64,000 bases of DNA from Pseudomonadota bacterium (lineage in GTDB: Bacteria > Pseudomonadota > Gammaproteobacteria > Steroidobacterales > Steroidobacteraceae), in NCBI GenBank assembly GCA_023423935.1, contig JAFAEQ010000055.1, positions 1 to 64,000 of the forward strand, given 5' to 3'. Of this stretch, positions 1 through 10,589 are shown in pieces. Position numbers and translations under genes: made by a program. The notes under the pieces are model-generated. The model did not search any database and was not told the origin of the DNA. It worked only from the letters and a program-made list of their open reading frames with translations. Every line of letters begins with the position of its first letter. The first letter of the stretch is position 1.

Positions 1-2
1 CG

Positions 3-974
3 CCCGTTCCGGGCGCGACCTCCGCGATCGATGAGCGCGCGCAGCTCGAGCACTGGCTTGCCGAGATCGACCGCGATCCCGTCTATCGCTTCAGCCTGGA
101 CTACTCGAACTCGGGGCCGGACACGCCGATGGATGTGATCGAGACGACGGATCCGATCACGGGGACGCAGCTCGGTGTGAAGAACCTCGTGCGTGCGATC
201 GAGATGATTCCTGAAGCGGTGACGGGCGGTGGCGCCGCTCGCGGCGACGTTCAACTTCTTGCCGACAACGCGATCATGCAGTGGCGCGACATGATGAGTC
301 ACGTCGTGTCGCTCGTGGGCGGCTATACGCGGCAGCGACGTGCCGGACATGAGCTGCGCGCCGAAGCGACGCCCGTTCCTGCGCGCGAACAACGGCGCGC
401 CATGGCGTATCTGGCGGAAGCGGCATTCCAGCCGCCCCTGTACCTCCGCGCCCCCTCGCTGGTCCGTCTGCTACCCGTGGAATCCCGATATCCGCTGCCG
501 CCGACGGAGATCGACACCATCGTGACCACACAAAAGCACGTGCTCGATCAGCTGATCGGCGAGCAGGCACTGCGGCGCATGCAACATCTCGCCGAGGCGG
601 AAGTGGGCGCGGGCATCTTCGCGGACGAAGCGGATCGCTACACGTTGAGCGACATGCTGCGGGATCTGCGTCACGGGCTGTGGTCCGAGCTGCGTACACG
701 CGAGGTTTCGATCGATGTGTATCGGCAGGGATTGCAGGAACTCTACATCGAGGCGCTGAGATCGCTGTTGATGGGACAGTTCGATGCGCCTGCCGTGGCT
801 CACCCCGTCGAAAACTTCGTGCAAAAGAAGCCTATCGACGCCTTCATTCGCAATGCCGTCGTCGTAGAGCTGCGGGCGCTGCGCGATGAGCTCGCGACAG
901 CGAAGGCGCGCGCTCAGTCGCCAGTGGTCAAAGCTCACTTGTCGCGCATGCATCAGCTGATCGGGATTCCTTGA
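3..974 (+). CDS. C-terminal part of a probable zinc-dependent metalloprotease (DUF5117/DUF4953 type), 5' end outside window
   Basis: The frame is open from base 3 with no stop before TGA at 972-974, so the gene begins left of the window and about 323 residues are visible. The segment DPITGTQLGVKNLVRAI, followed by a long alpha-helical tail containing MQWRDMMSHVVSLVGGYTRQ, matches my memory of the C-terminal region of large exported zinc metalloproteases of the DUF5117/DUF4953 group. The HExxH zinc site of that family would lie upstream and cannot be seen, so the call rests on the tail alone. It lies 21 bases before the first S9 peptidase on the same strand and may share its transcript, which fits a joint role in peptide degradation. 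An unrelated helical protein is possible. Confidence 0.55.
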   Translation, partial: PVPGATSAIDERAQLEHWLAEIDRDPVYRFSLDYSNSGPDTPMDVIETTDPITGTQLGVKNLVRAIEMIPEAVTGGGAARGDVQLLADNAIMQWRDMMSHVVSLVGGYTRQRRAGHELRAEATPVPAREQRRAMAYLAEAAFQPPLYLRAPSLVRLLPVESRYPLPPTEIDTIVTTQKHVLDQLIGEQALRRMQHLAEAEVGAGIFADEADRYTLSDMLRDLRHGLWSELRTREVSIDVYRQGLQELYIEALRSLLMGQFDAPAVAHPVENFVQKKPIDAFIRNAVVVELRALRDELATAKARAQSPVVKAHLSRMHQLIGIP

Positions 975-995
975 TTCAACAGGACAACTATTCAT

Positions 996-3308
996 ATGAC
1001 GATGAGCTCTCTACGTATCGCCGCGCTCGCGTGCATGAGCATTGGTCTGGTCGGTATTGCAGATGTGCGTGCGTCGGTGCCGACCACGATGCCCGTTTCG
1101 CTCGAAGCAGTCGCCGGATTGAAGGACGTCGAATGGCGCACGCCGACGACATTCTCGCCGGACGGCCAGTGGGTGGCATTCACCTACCAGACCGCTCCCG
1201 GAGTTCGTGACGCCATCAACTCGAACCGTTATTCGACGACGGGTGTCGGGATTGCAGAAGGTCCCGGTCGCCGGCACATTCAGCTCATCGATGTGAAGAA
1301 TGGCGAGATCGCCGAGCTGACACACGCGGGTGGCTCGAACTGGGGCGGCTCGTGGTCGCCTGATGGCGAGCAGCTTGCGTTCTATTCGGACCGTAGCGGC
1401 GAAGTCGGCATCTGGTTGTGGGCCGTTGCCGATCGCTCCTTGCAACGCGTCGGCAACGTCGTGGCGCGGCCCATGTTCGGCCACGAGCGTCTGCGGTGGT
1501 CGTCGGATGGACGCAAATTGCTTGCGAAAGTGCTCATCGAAGGGATGACGGTCGCTGAAGCGAACAGCAAGGAAGCCCCGAAGGAGTACGGACGCCCGTT
1601 CCCGCCGCCGTCGGAGACCAAGCCCTCCGTCGTCGTCCTCAAGTCCGGGTCGAAGGAAGATGCGGCACGCTCGGAACAAGTCGGGTTCAAGTCGTATGCC
1701 GACCTGGCGCTCATCGATGTAGCCAGCGGCGAAGTGCGCCGGCTGGTCAAGGGACGATACATCGCTGCCTACCTCTTTGCGCCTGGCAGCCAGCAGATCG
1801 CCTATACGGCTTTTGTGGGGTCTGTGCCGAACTCGATGCGCGGCATTGCTGAGTTGCGCGTCATTTCCCTTGCGACCGGCGAGGACCGCGTGCTCGAGCC
1901 CCGTGCGCTCATGGAATACGGCAACGAGTTCAGCTGGTCGCCGGACGGCAAGCGCGTTGCGTTCATGAACAACGACGAGAACAACAAGCGCTCGTTCCGA
2001 GTTCGAGCGCTCGACGGTAGCAAGATGGATTCGCCAACGGTACTCGGCGAAGCAGGCGCGAACGATGATGTGCCGCTCTGGGATGCCAAGGGCCAGACGC
2101 TGCATGCGATCGGCGATGATGCGCTGTGGCGGATCGATGCGCGGAGCGGTAAGGGCGCCCGAATCGAAGGCCTGAAAAATGTGCTCGTGCGCAGGCTCGT
2201 CGCGCGCGATGACGCGAATGTCGTGTGGGAGCGCAATGGAGAGCTGCTGGCGTTTGGTCGCAACGCCAAGACCAACGAATCCATGGTGCTGACGATTGCG
2301 CGTGCCTCAGGTCGTCATGCCATCGCATACGCGAGCGGTGAGCAATCGACGAATGCGTTCGTCCATGACGTGTCGCGTGACGGGCTCGTAACCTATTTCG
2401 GCAGCGATCCGAAACATCTCACGAACGTCTGGGTGTATGACGTCAACAGCAAGCAAACTCGGCAGTTGAGCGATCTCAATCCCGAGCTCGATCGCGCGGG
2501 CGGCGGTGAGGCCAAGCGCATCACGTTCAAGAGTCTGCGCGGTGAGGATCTCGAAGGTGCCTTGCTGTTGCCGCCCGGCTATCAGGCAGGCAAGCGACTC
2601 CCCACGCTCGTGTGGGTGTACGCGGGCGAGCGCGTCGGACGAATGCTCAATCGATTCGGACTGGGCATGACGCTGCCTGCGTTCAACCCACAAGTGCTCA
2701 CGACGCGTGGCTATGCAGTGTTTCAGCCGGACATTCCTGTCCGCACCGGCGAGCTGATGGAAGACATCCATGCGGCGGTCATGCCGGCCGTCGACGCGAT
2801 CATCGAGCAGGGCTACGCCGATGCGAATCGCCTGGCGATCGCCGGTCACAGCTTTGGTTCCTACACTACGTATTCGATGCTCGTGCAGACGGATCGTTTC
2901 AAAGCGGCGATCACCTCTGCGCACCTCGATCCGAACTTTCTTTCCGCTTATCTCAAGATGAGCCCCTCGAGCGGTGAGCCCTCGTGGATCGGCTATATCG
3001 AAAAAGGGCAGGGCGGCATGGGTGGTGATCCGTGGACGTATCCGGAGCGATATCAGAAGAACTCGCCGGTTTATAGATTCGATCGCGTGAAGACGCCGTG
3101 GCTCATGGGCCAAGGGTCTGAAGATGGCGACGTGCCCGGCGCGGATGCCGTGTACGTGGCACTGAAGCGTCTCGGCAAAGAAGTCGAGTATCGCGTCTAC
3201 GAAGGCGAAGGCCATGTGATCTCGAGCCCGGTTCATGTCATCGACTGGTGGCAGCGCCGTCTCGAGTTCCTGCGTGAGCACCTCGGGCCCGAAGGCGTCG
3301 CGCCTTGA
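996..3308 (+). CDS. Exported S9 family (prolyl oligopeptidase) peptidase, first of nine
   Basis: 770 residues. Start ATG 996 gives a signal peptide (hydrophobic residues about 6-20, Ala-x-Ala-like end near residue 27). The first two thirds look like a beta-propeller of TolB/WD-like blades, seen as repeated WSPDG/FSPDG motifs. The last 250 residues are an alpha/beta hydrolase with nucleophile motif GHSFG (Ser619), acid in GSEDGDVP (Asp710) and base in GEGHVIS (His740), so the catalytic triad is complete. Expected role is cleavage of short peptides in the periplasm or outside; the substrate cannot be read from sequence. An AGGA ribosome site lies about 10 bases upstream. It most resembles the ninth member of the array (shared YSTTGV segment and GEGHVI base motif). 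Confidence 0.9.
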   Translation: MTMSSLRIAALACMSIGLVGIADVRASVPTTMPVSLEAVAGLKDVEWRTPTTFSPDGQWVAFTYQTAPGVRDAINSNRYSTTGVGIAEGPGRRHIQLIDVKNGEIAELTHAGGSNWGGSWSPDGEQLAFYSDRSGEVGIWLWAVADRSLQRVGNVVARPMFGHERLRWSSDGRKLLAKVLIEGMTVAEANSKEAPKEYGRPFPPPSETKPSVVVLKSGSKEDAARSEQVGFKSYADLALIDVASGEVRRLVKGRYIAAYLFAPGSQQIAYTAFVGSVPNSMRGIAELRVISLATGEDRVLEPRALMEYGNEFSWSPDGKRVAFMNNDENNKRSFRVRALDGSKMDSPTVLGEAGANDDVPLWDAKGQTLHAIGDDALWRIDARSGKGARIEGLKNVLVRRLVARDDANVVWERNGELLAFGRNAKTNESMVLTIARASGRHAIAYASGEQSTNAFVHDVSRDGLVTYFGSDPKHLTNVWVYDVNSKQTRQLSDLNPELDRAGGGEAKRITFKSLRGEDLEGALLLPPGYQAGKRLPTLVWVYAGERVGRMLNRFGLGMTLPAFNPQVLTTRGYAVFQPDIPVRTGELMEDIHAAVMPAVDAIIEQGYADANRLAIAGHSFGSYTTYSMLVQTDRFKAAITSAHLDPNFLSAYLKMSPSSGEPSWIGYIEKGQGGMGGDPWTYPERYQKNSPVYRFDRVKTPWLMGQGSEDGDVPGADAVYVALKRLGKEVEYRVYEGEGHVISSPVHVIDWWQRRLEFLREHLGPEGVAP

Positions 3309-3384
3309 ACCCGGAGCGAGACCACACGCGGAGAAGAAGAACAGGTTCGGTGCAAGTCCGACCCACAACCGAGGATTGATTCAA

Positions 3385-5514
3385 ATGCGAACGACTGTGA
3401 TTGCAGCTGCCGTGCTCGCCTGCTTTGCGGGCACGCTCACCCATGCCGCGACGAAGCGGCCCATCGGCGTCGACGATTTGATCGAAGTTCGCGAGCCCTC
3501 GCAGATCAGCCTCTCACCGGATGGCCGCACCGTCGCATACATGCTCAAGACGCCGAGTCTTGCGAAGAACGGCTATACGCACGATCTCTACATCGTTGCG
3601 ACGGACGGTAAGAGCGAGCCGCGGCGACTCGTCGTGGGTGAGTCGCAGTCGGGCGAGTACGCATCGATGCTGCAGCAGGCACCGACCTGGGCGCCGACAT
3701 CCGATCGTCTGGTCTTCGTCAAGCAGCAAGGCGAGGGCGCGGACATTCGCACGGTGCGCATCGACACGCTCGAATCCGACGTGCTCGTGACGCAGGAGAA
3801 GATCGGCAAGGACTACGAGTTCAAACCGGGCGCTCTCGGCGCGACGTTCGCCTTCTCCCCGGACGGTCGTTGGCTTGCATTTGCGGCGAAACGCAAGAAG
3901 GCGGAAGTCAAAGAAGAGAAGCTGCTGCGCGCGATCGCGGCTGATGAGAATTGGGCACCGGCGGAGAAGCGGTACCCGCCGGACACGTACGAGCTATTTC
4001 TGATGGAGCTCGCGACGGGTACGGTCACGAAGCTCACGCAACCCAACGTGAGCATCGATTCGTTCGAGTGGTCGCCCGATAGCAAACGCCTTGCGGTCAT
4101 TCTGCAAACCGATATCAGCCGCATGGCCGCGTATATGACGACGGATCTGTTCGTCATGGACATCGCGACGCGTGAGCTGCGCCCGCTCGTCGTGCAGCCA
4201 GGCATAGATGACGATCCAAAGTGGTCACCCGACGGCAAGCTGATTGCCTTCGGCACGCAGCGCGGTCAGGAGGATTGGCAGTACGGCACGACGCTCGCGA
4301 TTGTTCCCGCGGACGGATCGGCACCACCGCGACTCATCGGCGAGCGAGAGCTCGATCGGTGGAGCGGCGGTGCGAGCGTGCCGATGCGCTGGAGCGCCGA
4401 CGGCAAGTTCATTGACGTCGCCGCTTCACACGATCTGAGTCGTCATGTGTTCCGTGTGAATGTTGCGGACGGCGCGACCGAGAAGCTCACGCCCGGCAGC
4501 GATCGCCACTACGAGGAAGTGAGTTACTCGAGCGACGGCAAGCGTGTCGCGCTGCTCGTTCAGGGCGTCGCAGTCGCGCCGGATATCTACGTGTCGTCGT
4601 CCGAGAAGATCGAACCGATGCGGCTCACCGATTCGAACCCGCAGCTTCGTGAGTTGAGCCTGCCGCACGTCGAGCGCGTGAAGTGGCGTAGTCCCGACGG
4701 CAAGTGGGATCTGAACGGGTTGTTGATCAAGCCATCGACGTTCGAAGAAGGTCGTCGCTATCCGATGCTGACCAATATTCTTGGCGGCCCGTCAATGGTC
4801 AGGCAGGAGTTCAATCCAGTGTTCAATTACGCGCTGCTAGTCATGGCGGAGCGCGAGGGCTACGTAATCTTCATGCCGAACAGCCGCGGTCGCTCCGGAT
4901 TCGGCGTCGACTTCCATCATGCGATTCGCGACGAGAAGAGCTATGTCCTCAATCCGATGAGCGACGTGCTGAGCGGCGTCGATCTGCTCGTCGAGCGCGG
5001 AATCGCCGATCCGAAGCGTCTGGGTGTGCTCGGGTTCAGCTATGGCGGCACGTTGACAGCGAACATCGTCACGCACACGGATCGTTTTCGAGCAGCCATT
5101 TACGGCGAGGGCTCACCGAACGTTCTCGGCGACATTCAGAACTACGGCCACTCCGAGTTCCTGGGCCTGAATCGCGACATGTGGGGCTTCGGCAATCCAT
5201 TCGAGCCGGGCGAGATCAAGCGCGCGTACGAGCAGTCCGCGGTTTATCGGCTCGACAAGGTGAAGACGCCGGTGCTGATCGAAGCCGGCGAGAAGAGTGC
5301 ATGGGAAGGCGATCGTCAGCTCTATCGCGGTCTCAAGCATTTCGGCGTGCCGTCGGAGTTCTGGATCTATCCGCGCTCCGGGCACGGTTGGGACGAGCCG
5401 CTGCTCAAGCAGGATGCGTTCCGCCGCCACATCGCCTGGTTCGACTACTGGCTCAAGGGCAAGCCGTATCCGGACAAGAAGAAGCAGGCCGAGTACGACG
5501 CGTGGCGGCGGTAG
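3385..5514 (+). CDS. Exported S9 family peptidase, close paralogue of 10590-12722
   Basis: 709 residues. ATG 3385 is chosen because a GAGG site lies 10 bases upstream and it begins directly with a signal peptide (about 21 residues, ending THA). An upstream in-frame extension back to 3235 would overlap the preceding gene. Propeller motifs LSPDG, WSPDS and WSPDG are followed by the hydrolase domain with GFSYGG (Ser552) and SGHGW (His667). At the usual acid position (G-x-x-D) the sequence reads AGEKSAWEGD, so the expected Asp is Ser, with an Asp five residues later. The same substitution occurs in the paralogue at 10590. Whether the enzyme is active or uses another acid is open. The last 50 coding bases before the final codons are identical to those of the paralogue. 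Confidence 0.88.
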   Translation: MRTTVIAAAVLACFAGTLTHAATKRPIGVDDLIEVREPSQISLSPDGRTVAYMLKTPSLAKNGYTHDLYIVATDGKSEPRRLVVGESQSGEYASMLQQAPTWAPTSDRLVFVKQQGEGADIRTVRIDTLESDVLVTQEKIGKDYEFKPGALGATFAFSPDGRWLAFAAKRKKAEVKEEKLLRAIAADENWAPAEKRYPPDTYELFLMELATGTVTKLTQPNVSIDSFEWSPDSKRLAVILQTDISRMAAYMTTDLFVMDIATRELRPLVVQPGIDDDPKWSPDGKLIAFGTQRGQEDWQYGTTLAIVPADGSAPPRLIGERELDRWSGGASVPMRWSADGKFIDVAASHDLSRHVFRVNVADGATEKLTPGSDRHYEEVSYSSDGKRVALLVQGVAVAPDIYVSSSEKIEPMRLTDSNPQLRELSLPHVERVKWRSPDGKWDLNGLLIKPSTFEEGRRYPMLTNILGGPSMVRQEFNPVFNYALLVMAEREGYVIFMPNSRGRSGFGVDFHHAIRDEKSYVLNPMSDVLSGVDLLVERGIADPKRLGVLGFSYGGTLTANIVTHTDRFRAAIYGEGSPNVLGDIQNYGHSEFLGLNRDMWGFGNPFEPGEIKRAYEQSAVYRLDKVKTPVLIEAGEKSAWEGDRQLYRGLKHFGVPSEFWIYPRSGHGWDEPLLKQDAFRRHIAWFDYWLKGKPYPDKKKQAEYDAWRR

Positions 5515-5577
5515 GCGCAGTTCACTCTGATAACGATGGGTCGGGCACCGGCTCGACCCGTCCAGTAGGGACCATCA

Positions 5578-7931
5578 ATGCGAATCCGATCTAACCGGCG
5601 CGGCGTCTTGTCGCTCGTCGTCACCGCCCTTCTTGCGACCTCCATCTGCGGTCATGCGGCAGACAAACGGCCGCTCACGGTCGATGACACGCTGCAGATG
5701 CGCCGTGTCTTGAAAGGGCTCTATCAGACGAACGATGGGGTGCACTTGTCGCCGAATCGCACGCGTTATCTGCTGATGCTCGTGCGCGACGATCTGGAGC
5801 GCAACGGCACGACGCTCGAGATCCTGACAGGGAGCACCGATTCGCTCGATCGCGCAGAGCCGAAAATCGTTACGACTTTGTTCACGACCTCGGCCGCCGA
5901 CATGATGACGGGGCTGAGTCTTCGCTCAGCGATGCCCTCACCGGACTGGAGGGCCTCACCTGGAGAGACGAGGATCGTGTGATCTTCGGCTGGAGCGACG
6001 GCACGTCGCCGACGCAGATCAAGATGCTGGATCTGCGCACGGGAGAGCTCACGGCGCTCACGGATCACCCAACAACGATACGGGAGTTCTCCCTAGGCCC
6101 CGATAGCACTCGCGTCCTGTACAAGGCAATGAAGGCCAGGCCCGCCGATCAGGCGCAGCGCAACGCGGCCATGCAGCGCGAGGGTTTCGCGGTAGGCGAG
6201 AACGTCAATGCCTATCACCTGATGTTCGGCTTCTACGATGGTCACGCTCCCTGGGAGGCGGTCGAATCCTACGTTGCGAAGACTTTGGATCGCACACCGA
6301 CGCTGCTCACATGTCTGGCGAGGAATTGCGACTACCACAGGGACTACTCGGCGCCGCAGCAGTTTTCGCCCGACGGCCGATACGCTGTCGTGCAGTTCTG
6401 GCCCATGAATAATCGGGATCCAAAGTGGACGCGCTATACGCACCCGAAACTTCGTCAAGTGTTGAACACCGCGTCCGCCGCCACGCATCTGGGACAGGTG
6501 GGCATCGTCGATACGGAACAAGGCACCTTGCGTGAGTTGTGGGAGGCGCCCAAAGCAGTAGCGTTCAAGCGGGATGTCGGTGTGCTGTGGTCGGCCGACA
6601 GCAGGCATCTGATTCTCGGGCCGACGCTGATGCCCATCGACGGCGCCGACGAGGAGGGGCTGGCTGGCCGAGCGTTCGCTGAAGTCCATGTGGCCACCGG
6701 CAAGCACGTGAGAATCCCGCGCCCGTCATCGAGCGATGCTCTGCGATTGAAGCGCGTTGAGCGCGACGGCACGCTCGTCATGGCCGATGACACGATGGAA
6801 TTTCATTTGCGCAAGCGATCGGGTCAATGGCGTGTTGCTACGAAGCAGCCGCTAGCTGCGGCTCCCGCCATCGCAGACGCGGTTCGCGTCGAGTTGCGTC
6901 AGGATGTGAATACGCCTCCATCGCTGTATGCCGTCGACGTGCGCAGCGGCAGCGAGCGCATGCTGCTTGAAATCGAGCCACGACTGCGCACCGATTACAC
7001 CTTGGCGCGCGTCGAAGAAGTGAAGTGGCCCGATCCTAACGACAAGGAATGGCATGGCCGTCTGTACTATCCCGTGGGATACGTGAGCGGTCAGCGTTAT
7101 CCGATGGTCATCCACTACGAAATGGAGGCAGCCGATAACGAATTCTCGTTGCAAGGCCCTTCGGACGGCATCGGCAACTGCTTTGCAGCGCAAGCCCTCG
7201 CACATCGCGGCATGGCGGTGCTGAACATCAAAGCGCGCAACGTCGATCAGACGGTGATGCTCACACCAGGCGAGCCGAAGCTCGCCACCGTCGGCGCCGA
7301 GGCGGCGGCCGAACACTTCGTGAAACTGGGGCTCGTACAGCGCGAACGCGTCGGGCTCGTAGGCTACAGCCGTACCGGCTGGTACGTGACGCAGATCATC
7401 TCGCGCTCGAAGTTCCCGTTCGCGGCGGCGATTACGTGCGACAACTTCATTGGCGGCTACATGGACGCAGCATTGAGCCATGCAGTCGGCGGGCCCACGG
7501 GATGGGGAGGAGAAACAGCACTCGACAACGGCGGCGAGCCATTCGGTGCTGGCTTGCAGGCGTGGCTCGAGAATGCACCCGCGTTCAACGCGGACAAGAT
7601 CCGCACGCCGCTACGCATCGAGTTGGCAGCGCAGAGCGGCGCGTATGGGTTGATCAGCTATTGGGAGCTCTACGGGCGGTTACGTCACCTCGGCCGACCG
7701 ATAGAGCTGGTGCTCATGTCGGAGTCCACCAAAGCATCGCATCCGCTGATGGTGCCGTCGCAAAAGCGTTTCTCGCAGAAGGGCGCAGTCGAATGGATGG
7801 ACTTCTGGCTCAACGGCCGCGAAGACGACGATCCGCGCAAGGCGGGCCAGTACGAGCGCTGGCGCAAGCTGCGCACGCAGCAGGAGAAAGTCATCGCGGA
7901 GTCAGCCGGCCTGGCGGATCAGCCGGGCTGA
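5578..7931 (+). pseudogene. S9 family peptidase gene interrupted by a one-base frameshift
   Basis: Begins ATG 5578 with AGGGA nearby and a signal peptide. The first frame runs to a stop at 5980-5982. The continuation is in the -1 frame and is open upstream of the break, reading TGAESSLSDALTGLEGL before the segment RVIFGWSDG. Both halves join smoothly if the run of four G at 5910-5913 originally held five, which would give about 784 residues. The hydrolase part keeps GYSRTG as nucleophile elbow, but the expected acid (segment AAQSGAYG) and the usual SGH/EGH base are not obvious; SHPL is a candidate base. It could be a true inactivating deletion or an assembly error in a G run. The two pieces can be taken as 5578-5982 and 5979-7931. 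Confidence 0.8.
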
Positions 7932-8139
7932 TGCGGGCCAAGCGTCGGACCGCAATCAGACACATCGATCGTTAGACCAGTGCCAACCCGCACCGTGCGC
8001 GTTGGCGCGAGCACTTACCCGCCGATACACACCGATTCATTTCGATACGAATTGGCGGGTATCCCCTTTCGCTGAAAGCGCTCCTTGGTAGCAGACCCAC
8101 CTGCATCGTCCTTTGCGCACATCCGGAAAGAGAACAACG

Positions 8140-10563
8140 ATGACTCGAAGACTCCGCGACTTCAGATCCTTCGCACTTGTCACAGCGCTCGCATGGGCCG
8201 TGTCGGCGCACGCGATGAAGGCGGATCGCAGCCCGATGCCCGACGATCCGGCGTCGCGGGGCTCGATGCCCTATGAGGTTGCGTACGACTTGCCGGACGT
8301 GGCTGCGGATCTGGCGGTCTCACCCGATGGGCGCCAGGTCGCATACGTCATCCAGCGTTGGCCGCACGACTACGATCCTGCGCGTGCCGGAAGCGCCCGC
8401 GAGGATGGCACCTCACCGAGCTGGGTCGGAGCGAAGGTCCACGTCGTGAGCGCCACGGGTAGCGATGCGCGACCCGCATGCGACTTTCAAGGCTACTCAT
8501 GGGAACCGGTGTGGTCCCCGGACGGTAAGCAGCTGGCGCTGTTTTCTAACAGCGCCGGTAAGGTCAACGTGTGGGTGCACGATCTTGCGAGCCGCACGTG
8601 CCGTAAGGTGAGCGACGCAGTGATCAAGGAGATGCACTGGGAAGGCAACCCAGCGGTCTGGTCGTCGGATGGCAAGACGCTGTACGTCACGCTCGCGAAT
8701 GCGAAGCAGAAGCGGCCAGCAGATCCAAAGGCCGCGCCACCGACGCCGCTGAGCGAGCTCGCGCGACGGCCGTCGGTGTACGCATTTCGCAGCGATCGTG
8801 AGTCGGTCCAGGCGAACGTGGAGGACGGCGCGCAAAAGTTCTCGAAAGCGGCGTTTCGTGAGCAGCACCTGCCCTTTACCGCGGATGTCGCACGTATCGA
8901 TGTTGCGAGCGGCGAGGTGCGAGTGCTCGTGCCCTTCGATGCCGATCCGATGCCGCTCTCGATTCGGGGCGCCTCGTCAGGCCGTTGGCTCAGCTATCTC
9001 TCGATTTTCGGTCAGCTGACGCCGTCGGCAGAGCGTCGCGTTCACAGCCTGGTTGTCGTGCCCGCTTCGGGCGGCACGCCTCACGTGCTGTTCGACAACG
9101 AGCCCATGAGCGAGCTCGACTACTTACGATTGGCGTACCGCTGGCATCCGACCGAGGATCGCCTCGTCTATTTGAAGGACGGCGGTCTGTGGCTCGTCGA
9201 TCTCAGCGGCGCTGCGCCAAGCGCGCCACGACGCATCGGCGAATCGCTCGGACAGCTCGCCGAGGCACCTCTCGCATTCTCGCGAGACGGGCGATCCGTC
9301 ATCGTCGGCACGAAGCCCGACCTGAAAGGAGCCATCGTGACGTTGGCCGAAGGGCTTGGCGTAATCGAGCTCGACAGCGGCACGGCACGTGAAGTGCCGA
9401 TCGACGTGAGTCGTTGGACGCTGCGGAAGTTGATTCAAGCGAATGCAGAGATCGCGTGGCAGCCAGAGGCGAATACGGTCTCGATGCAGTTGCAGGAACG
9501 CGCGACCGGCCGCACGGCGGTCGTGCGCGTGGACATGCGTAGCGGTCGCGAACAGGTGCTGTGGCAGGGCGCGATGGCCCACCTCGCCGGCTTCGCCTCA
9601 ACGGGCGACCACAGCCGTCTGTTCGTGCAATACGAAGACTTCAATACGCCTACGGACCTGTTTTCGTACAACGGGAAGTTTGGTCAGCGTCAACGGCTCA
9701 CGAATCTGGAATCGCGCCTGGATGGCGTGGCTGGCGGCACTCTGCACGTATTCGAGAGCATCGTGCCGCAGTTCGATGGCTCGTTGAAGTCAGTGTCGAC
9801 GGGCGTGATTCTTCCGCCGGGCAAGAAGCCGGGCGATCGCGTGCCGGCCGTTGTCATGTTTTATCCAGGTGACAGCATGCTTGATCGTGCGGGCACGTCG
9901 TTCGCTGGTGGCACGCCGAACGGCTTGTCCGCAGCCGTGCTCACGAGCCGCGGCTACGGCATCGTGCTCGCGCATGCGCTGACCGGACCGGGCGGACAGG
10001 CCGGCCATGCCATCAATGAGATCGTCGATTCGCTGATGCCGCAGGTCTACCGTGCGGCGGACCTGGGTTACGTCGACATCAAACGGCTCGCGTTGAACGG
10101 GCAATCGTTCGGTGCGTTCTCGACCGGCGCCGTCATCTCGCGCTCGACGCTGTTCCGCGCGGCCATCTCGAGTAACGGTCCCTATGATCTCACACGTGGC
10201 TACGGAAAATGGTACAGGGTTGACGACAGCGACTCCTCTGGGATTTCCTGGACAGAAGCGTCGCAGCCGCGCATCGGCAATCACTTGTGGGCGGATCTGC
10301 GGCGCGTAATCGACAACTCGCCGTTCATGCAGGCGGACAAGATCCGTACGCCCCTGCTCATCGTGCAGGGCGGCGATGACGGCTTCGTCGAAGACGCGCA
10401 AGCCATGTACACCGCTTTGAACCGCCTCGGCCGCCCCGTGCAACTCGCCGTCTACGAGGGCAGCGGTCACTACATTGCAGCGTGGCCGCGAGCGAATGCG
10501 GTCGATGCGACCAAGCGCGTCGTTGCGTTCCTGCGCGAGCAACTCGGCGATCCGGCGCGATGA
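8140..10563 (+). CDS. Exported S9 family peptidase
   Basis: 807 residues from ATG 8140, preferred over a TTG at 8113 because GGAAAGAG sits 8 bases upstream and the product then starts with a compact signal peptide (ALVTALAWAVSAHA). The N-terminal propeller carries VSPDG and WSPDG blade motifs. The C-terminal hydrolase has GQSFG (Ser656), acid in GGDDGFV (Asp747) and base in GSGHYI (His777), a full triad. It is preceded by a 208-base spacer, the longest gap in the left part of the array, so a separate promoter is possible. Its stop TGA overlaps an ATG at 10560, suggesting coupling with the next peptidase gene. Confidence 0.88.
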   Translation: MTRRLRDFRSFALVTALAWAVSAHAMKADRSPMPDDPASRGSMPYEVAYDLPDVAADLAVSPDGRQVAYVIQRWPHDYDPARAGSAREDGTSPSWVGAKVHVVSATGSDARPACDFQGYSWEPVWSPDGKQLALFSNSAGKVNVWVHDLASRTCRKVSDAVIKEMHWEGNPAVWSSDGKTLYVTLANAKQKRPADPKAAPPTPLSELARRPSVYAFRSDRESVQANVEDGAQKFSKAAFREQHLPFTADVARIDVASGEVRVLVPFDADPMPLSIRGASSGRWLSYLSIFGQLTPSAERRVHSLVVVPASGGTPHVLFDNEPMSELDYLRLAYRWHPTEDRLVYLKDGGLWLVDLSGAAPSAPRRIGESLGQLAEAPLAFSRDGRSVIVGTKPDLKGAIVTLAEGLGVIELDSGTAREVPIDVSRWTLRKLIQANAEIAWQPEANTVSMQLQERATGRTAVVRVDMRSGREQVLWQGAMAHLAGFASTGDHSRLFVQYEDFNTPTDLFSYNGKFGQRQRLTNLESRLDGVAGGTLHVFESIVPQFDGSLKSVSTGVILPPGKKPGDRVPAVVMFYPGDSMLDRAGTSFAGGTPNGLSAAVLTSRGYGIVLAHALTGPGGQAGHAINEIVDSLMPQVYRAADLGYVDIKRLALNGQSFGAFSTGAVISRSTLFRAAISSNGPYDLTRGYGKWYRVDDSDSSGISWTEASQPRIGNHLWADLRRVIDNSPFMQADKIRTPLLIVQGGDDGFVEDAQAMYTALNRLGRPVQLAVYEGSGHYIAAWPRANAVDATKRVVAFLREQLGDPAR

Positions 10564-10589
10564 ACATCAATACTAAGAACGAGAAAGTC

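Noticed and set aside
3340..3384. tRNA- or cobalamin-riboswitch-like segment (GGTTCGGTGCAAGTCCGACC)
   Set aside because: Only a short stem is present; no cloverleaf and none of the other conserved riboswitch segments, in a 76-base gap.
5890..5985. Programmed -1 frameshift as explanation for the split S9 gene
   Set aside because: The site ACGGGGCTG does not fit a standard slippery heptamer, and there is no obvious downstream stem; a simple one-base deletion explains it. The same reasoning applies to 20800-20860.
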